Part shown: piece by piece, positions 1 through 6,574 of the stretch
Layout of the letters: each line of letters starts with the position of its first letter
Position numbering within the stretch: the stretch's first letter is position 1
From: JAUZPB01 sp037140715
GTDB taxonomy: Bacteria; Bacteroidota; Ignavibacteria; Ignavibacteriales; SURF-24
Direction: 5' to 3'
NCBI GenBank assembly: GCA_037140715.1
Contig: JBAXDX010000021.1
Span: 1-36,882, forward strand
DNA: 36,882 nt
Translations under genes and position numbers: made by a program
The notes under the pieces: model-generated
Seen by the model: only the letters and a program-made list of their open reading frames with translations
Told to the model about the DNA's origin: nothing
Databases searched by the model: none

Positions 1-464
1 ATCCAAATTTACTCTGCTTTTCTCTTTTTACCCACTATAAACAACATAGACCCAATAAAACTATCAGACTTTATTCGGGCGGCATCGAATATTATCTGGA
101 AAAACGTAAAGAGCTTGTAGCCGGTGTGAAGGAGATGATGCAGGAGAAGAGTAATCAGGCTCAGACTGCCACGCGCAAGGATCAAAAAAGATTAGAAGCT
201 GAGTTAAGACAAAAGCGTTATGCCGTTACCAGGGATATTGTAAAAGATGTTCAGAAGCTGGAGGAGCAGATTGAGTTGCTTGAGTCAAAGAAGAAGAAGA
301 TTGAAGATGAACTTGCCACTCCTGAGGTTTACTCCAGTCCGGTGTTGGCAAGAGATAAGCATACTGAATATGCTGCGCTTAAGGAATCGCTTGAAGAAAT
401 GTATTTTAAGTGGACAGAGCTGACGGAGAAGCTTGAAGAACTTGAAAAGCAGTTTAATGAGTGA
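1..464 (+). CDS. ABC-F family ATPase, C-terminal part (5' truncated)
   Basis: This is the 3' end of an ABC-F (Uup/EttA-like) ATPase, a soluble ribosome-associated ATPase family without membrane domains. From about base 54 the frame reads NKTIRLYSGG and then EYYLEKRKELV, which is the segment that follows the second nucleotide-binding domain in ABC-F proteins. A long charged coiled coil with many Glu-Lys and Leu residues follows and ends at the TGA at 462-464. Neither ATP-binding domain lies in the window. The GTG at 126 is not a real start because homology continues upstream of it. The first ~50 bases do not continue the protein in one frame: family-like fragments appear in three successive frames (FTLLF at 8-22, INNI at 37-48, then NKTIRL). 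That suggests indel errors at a contig edge, or decay. The family call is fairly sure; the subfamily is not. Confidence 0.75.
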   Translation, partial: PNLLCFSLFTHYKQHRPNKTIRLYSGGIEYYLEKRKELVAGVKEMMQEKSNQAQTATRKDQKRLEAELRQKRYAVTRDIVKDVQKLEEQIELLESKKKKIEDELATPEVYSSPVLARDKHTEYAALKESLEEMYFKWTELTEKLEELEKQFNE

Positions 465-550
465 GTAGCTCAGGTACAGGGTGCCCGGATTTGATAATGA
501 CGGCAATTCTAAAGGCAGTTTTTATCAGCGACAATTATCTTCGTTACATT

Positions 551-1792
551 TTAGGGACATAATGCCACAGATTTTCCCGCGATGTATCCTGTGCTCCATG
601 CCCATTGGAAGTTATAACCGCCAATCTTACCATCAACATCAAGGATTTCGCCCGATAGAAATAAGTTGTTCTGAAGCTTTGACTCCATTGTCTGATATTT
701 TACTTCTGTGAGGGGAACGCCACCTGCGGTTACTTCTGCCTGTTTAAATCCTTTTATTCCGGTAAATCTTAATTCATAAGATATAAAGGCAGTTGTCAGT
801 TGTTTTGCTTCCGCTTTTGATAAATTGCAGAATCTTCTGTCAGGCGGAACTCCAGATACTTCAAATAAAGCGGAGCATAAGCTTTGCGGAAGCATCTCGC
901 GGAAAATGCTGAATACCTGTTTATCCGGGTGAGTACCGGTTTTTTCTTTTAGGAACATTTTCATACTTTCATAAGAGAAATCAGGGAGTGTATTAAGGTA
1001 TAGTTTTATATCCGCACCTTTAAGACGTTCAATTTCACGGCTGATATTTAGCGGAGCAGGGCCACTTAATCCAAAATGTGTAAATAATAAGGATTGTTCC
1101 GAGTCCATGAGTTTTTTATTATCCAGAAAGAGAGTGAGTTTTGCATGGATTGTAATGCCTGAAAGAGCAGTTAGCTCTGGTTCATTCAGTAACAGGGGAC
1201 TAAGAGACGGGAAAGGTGTAATTATTGAATGACCAAGCCTGCGTGCAAGCTGGTAACCATTGCCATCACTGCCGGTTGAGGGATAAGACATGCCACCTGT
1301 GGTAAGGATAACCTTATCTGCCATAAATTCATTGTTCCTTGCCGATATAAGAAATCCATTGTTGCATGGTTTTATATCTTCAACTTTAGCGGAAAGGTGA
1401 ATGGTTCCGCTATGCTTTCTTATCTCCCTTAGCATTGCATCGAGTACGCCTGATGCGGAATCATTGGCAGGGAAATATTTGCCTGATGACTCACGTTTAA
1501 GTATAAGTCCAAGAGAATCAAACAACTGCAACGCAGATTTATTGCTGAAGGCATTAAGAACATTCTTAATAAAATTCCTGTTGCCTCCGTAGAAATCTGC
1601 GGGGCTTACCGATTCATTTGTAATATTGCACCTTGAACCTCCGGACATTAGTATCTTGGTGCCACAACGCGGGTTGCTTTCAAATATGGCAACGCTTTGG
1701 CATCCGGACTGAAGTGCGGATATTGCTGAGATAAGTCCTGCGGCTCCGCCACCGATTATTGCAATTTTAAATTGTTCCAAATATCTGTCCAT
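551..1792 (-). CDS. HI0933/YhiN-family FAD-dependent oxidoreductase
   Basis: This is a flavoprotein of the HI0933 (YhiN, 'aminoacetone oxidase') family, whose physiological substrate is not established. The N-terminus holds the dinucleotide-binding GGGAAG (residues 14-19 from this start). It is followed by the family-specific block KILMSGGSRCNITN and an internal TTGGMSYPSTGS segment. The C-terminal FAD contact GGYNFQWAWSTGYIAG closes the Rossmann fold. At about 413 residues it is the normal family length (about 400). An ATG at 1852 would add 20 residues (MKNIFVILIPRYKKYIQNTR), but homologues usually begin a few residues before the first beta strand, so the ATG at 1790-1792 is preferred. With that start, 73 bp separate it from the divergent hydrolase, leaving room for back-to-back promoters. 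No clear Shine-Dalgarno is visible. It is expected to be cytoplasmic and probably monocistronic. Confidence 0.9.
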   Translation of the reverse strand: MDRYLEQFKIAIIGGGAAGLISAISALQSGCQSVAIFESNPRCGTKILMSGGSRCNITNESVSPADFYGGNRNFIKNVLNAFSNKSALQLFDSLGLILKRESSGKYFPANDSASGVLDAMLREIRKHSGTIHLSAKVEDIKPCNNGFLISARNNEFMADKVILTTGGMSYPSTGSDGNGYQLARRLGHSIITPFPSLSPLLLNEPELTALSGITIHAKLTLFLDNKKLMDSEQSLLFTHFGLSGPAPLNISREIERLKGADIKLYLNTLPDFSYESMKMFLKEKTGTHPDKQVFSIFREMLPQSLCSALFEVSGVPPDRRFCNLSKAEAKQLTTAFISYELRFTGIKGFKQAEVTAGGVPLTEVKYQTMESKLQNNLFLSGEILDVDGKIGGYNFQWAWSTGYIAGKSVALCP

Positions 1793-1865
1793 GCGGGTGT
1801 TTTGTATATATTTTTTATATCTTGGTATCAATATAACAAAAATGTTTTTCATGACCGGAGTTAAA

Positions 1866-2660
1866 ATGAAATCGGGAAATAATCTTGTAGTGCATATTTC
1901 AGGAAACGGGCAGGGGATACCTGTAATTTTTATTCATGGCTTTCCGTTGGATCATAAGATGTGGGATAATCAGGTTGAATTTCTGAAAGAAGAATACCGT
2001 TGCATCACTTATGATATACGCGGGTTAGGTGAAAGTCCGGCAGGAGACGGACAATATACAATTGAGCTTTTCGTTGACGACCTTTTGGAGATTATGGCTG
2101 AATATACAATTGAAAAGCCGGTTTTGTGCGGCTTTTCGATGGGCGGTTATATAGCTCAACGGGCTGTACAGAGGGAGCCGGATGCCTTTGGCGGGCTTAT
2201 TCTCTGCAATACAAGGTCTGAGTCCGATAACAATGAAGGTAAGATAAAGCGTGCCGCCTCGGTGAAGCTTATAAATATGGAAGGTCTGGAAACTTATGTA
2301 ACTGATTTCATCTCCAACTGCCTGTCGGATATTTCTCTTAAAGAAAAGAAGGGAATATTTGATAAAGTAATTTCAAACTCGATTAAGTTTGATTCTCTTG
2401 GAGTAAAAGGCTGTCTTATTGCAATGGCGGGGCGGACAGATACAACGTCTTTTTTAGAAAAGATAACAATCCCAGTACTTGTTATTGCAGGATTACTCGA
2501 TAAAATAGCTTCGCCGCTTTACATGCGGACAATAACTGAGAAATTACGATTGTCAGAGTTTGCCGTTGCACCAAACGCGGGGCACCTTGCTCCGCTTGAA
2601 AATCCGGGTTTTGTTAATGATGTTATCGCAGGGTTTCTTAGGAGGCGGATAACACATTGA
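1866..2660 (+). CDS. alpha/beta-fold hydrolase
   Basis: A 264-residue alpha/beta hydrolase, probably a cytoplasmic esterase or lactonase-like enzyme. The catalytic set is complete: the oxyanion loop HGFPLD (24-29), the nucleophile elbow GFSMGG with Ser91, the acid Asp212 in GLLDKIAS, and the His240 base in NAGHLAPLENP. DIRGLGESP (50-58) is the usual post-strand motif. It resembles the 3-oxoadipate enol-lactonase/BioH-like clan, but none of the pathway neighbours of those enzymes are here, so no substrate can be assigned. The start chosen is the ATG at 1866, preceded by GGAG six bases upstream. The ATG codons at 1842 and 1851 and the frame further upstream overlap the promoter region of the divergent flavoprotein and add a hydrophobic stretch atypical of the family. 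Confidence 0.88.
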   Translation: MKSGNNLVVHISGNGQGIPVIFIHGFPLDHKMWDNQVEFLKEEYRCITYDIRGLGESPAGDGQYTIELFVDDLLEIMAEYTIEKPVLCGFSMGGYIAQRAVQREPDAFGGLILCNTRSESDNNEGKIKRAASVKLINMEGLETYVTDFISNCLSDISLKEKKGIFDKVISNSIKFDSLGVKGCLIAMAGRTDTTSFLEKITIPVLVIAGLLDKIASPLYMRTITEKLRLSEFAVAPNAGHLAPLENPGFVNDVIAGFLRRRITH

Positions 2661-2699
2661 TTTTTGTTCATTACAATAAATATTATGGTAAAGCAGTAT

Positions 2700-2792
2700 A
2701 AACTTCCGGCGGCTTTGCAACTTTAGAAAATATCCTTGTGTTATGATAAACATTGCACCATTGGATGCCGCCGGTTTTCCTCCCGATTGGGA
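2700..2792. other. structured intergenic region (nested stems)
   Basis: CCGGCGGC (2706-2713) pairs perfectly with GCCGCCGG (2767-2774). Inside it, TGCAA (2716-2720) pairs with TTGCA (2753-2757). A third hairpin, TCCC-GATT-GGGA, sits directly downstream (2781-2792). The AT-rich surroundings make these GC-rich arms stand out. The block lies between the hydrolase stop and the next small membrane-protein gene, so it could be a leader, a small RNA or the end of the hydrolase transcript. There is no U-run that would make it a plain terminator. I recognise no known riboswitch family. Confidence 0.35.
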
Positions 2793-2884
2793 ACAGGCAT
2801 TGCGCCCATGATTAATTAACAGCCCTGAGCTTCTCTTTTTCCATTGAGTTGATAGTAGTAAGGGCATTGATACAGAAGAAAGCT

Positions 2885-3235
2885 ATGGGCGGGATAATAT
2901 TCTGGGCGATAGTTCGTATGTTCTTTACCATTCCAATTGTCTGGTATTTGCAGGGTATTATTGGTTTTCGGTACTGGTGGATACTTGGTTTCGGTTCAAT
3001 CTATGGTATAGTGATTCATCCGGCAATAAAACAGTTAAATTTATTTGAGCTAAACAATAAAGAGATAGTTGAATCAACGCTCTGTTCATCATGTGAGAAT
3101 TTCGATAAAACGGCAGTTCTGTGTATTAAATATGACCAGCATCCTACGCTTGAGGTTTTACCGTGTGATGGGGCTGACTGGACGCCAACAATTAGTGAAC
3201 AGTATGAAGAAAAAGAAAATGATAATGAGAGATGA
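2885..3235 (+). CDS. small membrane protein with Cys-rich C-terminal domain, unknown
   Basis: I do not recognise a named family. The N-terminal half contains two probable membrane helices (GGIIFWAIVRMFFTIPIVWYL, then a second from about WWILGFGSIYGIVI). The C-terminal half is soluble and carries four cysteines in a spaced pattern: CSSC, then CIKYDQHP about 12 residues later, then LPCDG before DWTP. That spacing suggests a small zinc- or iron-binding knuckle; this is inference. The start is uncertain. The first ATG is at 2885, with a weak AGAAGAAAG upstream, but TTG codons at 2849 and 2867 (the latter after AAGGG) would lengthen it by 12 or 6 residues. Its 3' end overlaps the start of another small Cys-containing gene, which suggests translational coupling and a shared function. 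Confidence 0.6.
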   Translation: MGGIIFWAIVRMFFTIPIVWYLQGIIGFRYWWILGFGSIYGIVIHPAIKQLNLFELNNKEIVESTLCSSCENFDKTAVLCIKYDQHPTLEVLPCDGADWTPTISEQYEEKENDNER

Positions 3236-3476
3236 ATTAATTTCATCCAGCAGATTCTGCACCGAGTGCGGAGAAGAACTTGATGAATACTCTCTTGATA
3301 ACAAATCTGTCGATAGTAAGTTGGCCAAATTGCGACATGAGAACTGTAAAAAGACAGGGAAGTTCAAAGGGGACTTATGTTCAAGGGTATTTATCTCTGA
3401 TTTTACGGAATATCAGATTCCGAATGATGAGTTACGCGATGATATTGAGTTTAATTCTGATGATTCAGCTTATTAA
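3204..3476 (+). CDS. small Cys-containing protein, possible zinc ribbon, unknown
   Basis: A protein of about 90 residues beginning MKKKKMIMRDELISSSRF, followed by a CTECGEELDEYS knuckle with CxxC. HENCKKTGKF and GDLCSRVFISDF supply two more cysteines and a His, so a four-ligand metal site is possible. The acidic tail is DDIEFNSDDSAY. No named family is recognised. Possible starts are ATGs at 3204, 3219 and 3225. The last two lie within 17 bases of the upstream stop at 3235 and would give classic stop-start coupling. The more N-terminal residues of the same open frame are a shadow of the upstream gene. The 3' end overlaps the convergent BtuF-like gene by 26 bases (3451-3476), so the two genes share their stop-codon region. 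Confidence 0.5.
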   Translation: MKKKKMIMRDELISSSRFCTECGEELDEYSLDNKSVDSKLAKLRHENCKKTGKFKGDLCSRVFISDFTEYQIPNDELRDDIEFNSDDSAY

Positions 3477-4368
3477 ACAGATATTCAACCGCACTAATAA
3501 ATCTCGGACCCGGTCTTAAAAATAAATCAGGGTCTCCTGTAATTATCTTATCATTTCTTACCGCGTTAAGAGTTCTCCATTCAGGATAGTTTTTCAGCAG
3601 TTTGTCTTTGATATCTTTTGATTCATCGGTTGTAATAATATAGTCCGGATTTCTTTTCAGTATTTCTTCCCGGTTAAATATCGGGTAGTTGAGCTTTGAA
3701 TCCGAAGCGATATTTTCTATACCGGCTGAAGTAATCAATTCATTAATAAACGTATTTTTCCCTGCAATCATAACCGGACTTAAAGCTACAAGGAACATTC
3801 CCTTTCCTTTTTTATAACCATGTATTTCAGTTATTATTTTATTGTAGCGGTCATCCCATCCTTTAATGATGCTGTCTGAAACTGTTTTCATTCTGAATAT
3901 ACTGCCAAGGTCAGAGAAAGTTTTTTTGATGCCGGAAAAATCTCTGGGATTGGAAACGAATACCTTTAAATCTAAATCGCGCAGCCTTTTATAACTATCC
4001 TTTGCATTTCCCTCAACGGTAATAAGAATCAGGTCCGGTTTAAGCGCAAGAATCCGTTCGTAGTCAAGCGTTATCATATCTCCTGTCTTAGTAACGGACT
4101 TTGCTTCCGATGGATAGTTGCAGTAAAGGGTATTCCCGACCAGTTTATTGCCCGCCGCGAGCGCATATATCATTTCTGTCAGATTAGGAGCCAGACTTAT
4201 TACCCTTTGAGGAGTCTTGCTGAAACTTATCTTTTCGTTCAAATCATCGGTTACTGATATGGTACTGGCTGTGGGTATCTTATGGTTTCTATTGCAGGAA
4301 AGCAGCGGACTTAATGAAAAAGCCAGCAGAGAAACTGTCAGAATATATATTGTACAGGATTTACTCAT
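3451..4368 (-). CDS. BtuF-like periplasmic substrate-binding lipoprotein (helical-backbone ABC type)
   Basis: A 305-residue binding protein of the helical-backbone class that captures cobalamin, haem or Fe-siderophores for an ABC importer. The N-terminus is a lipoprotein signal: a hydrophobic core and LLSC with Cys25 as lipidation site. The mature part begins with a basic NRNHK stretch. RVISLAPNLTEMIYAL (about 54-69) and GNTLYCNYP are the hallmark first-lobe segments; the YCNYP motif is shared with BtuF-type proteins. EEILKRNPDYIITT is the second-lobe signature, with a long linking helix between. No permease or ATPase gene for uptake is adjacent, so the rest of the importer must be elsewhere. 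The only outer-membrane receptor in the window is at 25517. It lies 24 bases downstream of rpoN on the same strand and may share its transcript. Cobalamin is the likeliest ligand, not proven. Confidence 0.82.
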   Translation of the reverse strand: MSKSCTIYILTVSLLAFSLSPLLSCNRNHKIPTASTISVTDDLNEKISFSKTPQRVISLAPNLTEMIYALAAGNKLVGNTLYCNYPSEAKSVTKTGDMITLDYERILALKPDLILITVEGNAKDSYKRLRDLDLKVFVSNPRDFSGIKKTFSDLGSIFRMKTVSDSIIKGWDDRYNKIITEIHGYKKGKGMFLVALSPVMIAGKNTFINELITSAGIENIASDSKLNYPIFNREEILKRNPDYIITTDESKDIKDKLLKNYPEWRTLNAVRNDKIITGDPDLFLRPGPRFISAVEYLFNKLNHQN

Positions 4369-4392
4369 TTGAGTCTGATATATTCCGTACTG

Positions 4393-5874
4393 TCATAATT
4401 CTTTTCTTAGTCTTGCTACGGGTATTCTAAGTTGTTCTCTGTATTTGGCAATGGTGCGACGTGCGATGTGAATACCTTTCTCATTAAGCATTTCGGCTAT
4501 CCTGTCATCGCTGAATGGATTATTCTTCGACTCTGATTCACAGATATCTTTGATAAGTTCTTTGATATGCTTATTTGAAATTTCTTCGCCGTCATCTGTA
4601 GCAAGTCCCTCGCTGAAGAAATATTTAAGTTCATGAATACCGACAGGGCTTTGAACATACTTGCCGTTAACAACGCGGCTGATAGTAGAGATATCCATCT
4701 GAATCTCTTCAGCGATATCCTTATAAATCATTGGCTTCAGCGATTTGGGCCCAAACTCAAAAAACTTGTACTGTCTCTCAAGAATAGCACGCATAATTTT
4801 CATTAAAGTCTCGCGTCTCTGTTGAATTGAAGCGATAAACCATTTAGCTGATTCAAATTTCTCTCTTAAAAACTTATGAGTATCCTTATCGCGGCGTGAG
4901 ATGTTGCGTTTTCTCTTATTTGAGTTAAGCAGTTCGAGATAGGTAGAGCTTATGGTAACAGATGGGACATGTTTATCGTTAAGTGAAATAATAAAGTTAT
5001 CTTCGACTTTCTCAATAACAAAGTCAGGTGTTATCTGATTAGCCTGATCAGATTCGATGTTGCCTTCGCCAGGTTTGGGGTTCAGCTTATGAATAAGATT
5101 AATAATTGACTTAAGAGTTTCGTGTGTGAGGTTCATGTTCTTCTGAATCGCGTCAAACCGTTTGTTAACAAAGTCGTTATAATAATCGGTTAATAATTTT
5201 TCGGCAAGATAAGAGTAGTAAGCATCAAAGCTGGAGTTCCTGATTTGAATCAGCAGGCATTCCCGCAGGTTTCTTGACGCAATGCCGACAGGTTCAAAGT
5301 TCTGGATTTTTTTAAGCAGGGCAATTGCTTCGGCTTCAGGTATTTCGATATGCCGGAACATGATCAGTTCATCGACAAGACTTTTAATATCACGTTTTAA
5401 GTAGCCGTCTTCATCAAGATTGCCGATTATTTCTTCGCCGAGAGTAATGATATTATCATTCAGGTCAAGCATGTAGAGCTGATTGAGCAGGCGTTCAGTT
5501 AGTGTTTCCCTTATCGGAGCAATCGGCTGGGTTTTATCTTCATCATAGTCTTTATTCTGATAGTCATAATCATCTGTATCGGAGTCATTCATGAAATCTT
5601 CCATGCTAAACTCATCATCATTTGAGTCAAAACTGTCTTCGATTTCATCATCTGCGGAAGATTCAGTTTTCAGTTCTTCCGGTTTATTGTCATCCTGAAC
5701 CTGCTCAAGGTCATAATCGTCAAGCAAAGTTTCCTCAAGTACCGGATTAAGTTCCAGTTCAGTCTTAATTCTCTGTTCGAGCGACATAGTATTTAGCTGA
5801 AGCAATTTCTGATACTGAATCTGCTGGGGTGAAAGTTTCTGTAATTGTGAAAGTCTTTGATTTAGCGACAGCAT
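4393..5874 (-). CDS. rpoN: RNA polymerase sigma-54 factor
   Basis: This is the alternative sigma factor that directs RNA polymerase to -24/-12 promoters and needs AAA+ activators. All regions are visible. Region I is a Gln/Leu-rich N-terminus (LSLNQRLSQLQKLSPQQIQ), the activator-responsive segment. Region II is a long Asp/Glu-rich linker (about residues 52-125, DSNDDEFSMEDFMNDSDTDD). The core-binding and helix-turn-helix regions follow, and the RpoN box ARRTIAKYRE sits at 471-480 of 493. The length is normal (about 480-500). It starts 2 bases after the stop of the DUF3109 gene, so the two are almost certainly co-transcribed, with dnaG further upstream. No sigma-54 activator gene is in the window, and none of the promoters I checked had an obvious -24/-12 element. 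Confidence 0.97.
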   Translation of the reverse strand: MLSLNQRLSQLQKLSPQQIQYQKLLQLNTMSLEQRIKTELELNPVLEETLLDDYDLEQVQDDNKPEELKTESSADDEIEDSFDSNDDEFSMEDFMNDSDTDDYDYQNKDYDEDKTQPIAPIRETLTERLLNQLYMLDLNDNIITLGEEIIGNLDEDGYLKRDIKSLVDELIMFRHIEIPEAEAIALLKKIQNFEPVGIASRNLRECLLIQIRNSSFDAYYSYLAEKLLTDYYNDFVNKRFDAIQKNMNLTHETLKSIINLIHKLNPKPGEGNIESDQANQITPDFVIEKVEDNFIISLNDKHVPSVTISSTYLELLNSNKRKRNISRRDKDTHKFLREKFESAKWFIASIQQRRETLMKIMRAILERQYKFFEFGPKSLKPMIYKDIAEEIQMDISTISRVVNGKYVQSPVGIHELKYFFSEGLATDDGEEISNKHIKELIKDICESESKNNPFSDDRIAEMLNEKGIHIARRTIAKYREQLRIPVARLRKEL

Positions 5875-5876
5875 TC

Positions 5877-6446
5877 TTATTTCGTGTCCTCAATTAATTT
5901 GTTATACCACTGATCGCCATATTGTCTGACCAAAGAATTCATGCAAAACTGAGCAATGGTAACATTTTGCTCGAATCCATTTAGTATTGCAGACTGGCAC
6001 TCATTAATTTCTTCATATATTAAAACATCTCCGCCAAATTTAGAGATACGTATTGGAAATAAATGGCAGGAGACAGGCTTCAGGAAGTTAATCTTTCCAT
6101 CCTTGCATGCCTTTTCAATAGCGCATTTTGCAATGCCTCCGGTTTCATAATAAACAAAGACACAGGCGCGGTCATTAAGGCTTCTTGTCATCAGTATGCC
6201 GTTTATTTCTTCAAAGAAACCGTCTCTTCCAATTTCTTCAATATGTTCTTTGGGCAGATAATCTGTTATAATCGGCATAAGGTTCCCGATTGTTTCCACT
6301 TCTTTTATAAGAAGTGGTGCGCCGTATGGACTTTCCATTGTACAGCAGGCACCTTTGCACCGGCTTAAATCACAGGCAAACTTAACGTCCTTAATTTCTT
6401 TGTTGACAAGTACATTATTTATATTTAATAAATTGTCTGATTGCAT
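5877..6446 (-). CDS. DUF3109 family Cys-rich protein
   Basis: A 189-residue cytoplasmic protein of the DUF3109 family, common in Bacteroidota and relatives and of unknown function. The N-terminal block CDLSRCKGACC (Cys25, 30, 34, 35) is followed by a GAPL segment as in the family. Further cysteines occur in DRACVFVYY, AKCAIEKACKDG and KPVSCHLFPIR. This Cys/His arrangement resembles YkgJ-type zinc or iron-sulfur binding proteins. The domain spans essentially the whole protein. It is the first gene of a tight pair with rpoN (2-base gap) and lies 128 bases downstream of dnaG on the same strand. That AT-rich gap shows no terminator, so read-through from dnaG is possible. Confidence 0.85.
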   Translation of the reverse strand: MQSDNLLNINNVLVNKEIKDVKFACDLSRCKGACCTMESPYGAPLLIKEVETIGNLMPIITDYLPKEHIEEIGRDGFFEEINGILMTRSLNDRACVFVYYETGGIAKCAIEKACKDGKINFLKPVSCHLFPIRISKFGGDVLIYEEINECQSAILNGFEQNVTIAQFCMNSLVRQYGDQWYNKLIEDTK

Positions 6447-6574
6447 GATTGTAAATTATTATGAAATGATTTTGATTAAAAATAGTAATTTTGATTGTAA
6501 TAGGAAAGGATATTATCAGTTCTTCGATTATTTTTTTATTGTATTGCATTAATTATCTGATGACTGTTATAAAT

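Noticed and set aside
126..464. Treating the GTG at 126 as a complete small gene
   Set aside because: ABC-F homology continues in frame upstream to about base 54, so this is the tail of a longer gene.
1793..1852. Longer N-terminus of the HI0933 flavoprotein starting at 1852
   Set aside because: The extra 20 residues are unlike the family and would run across the divergent promoter region.
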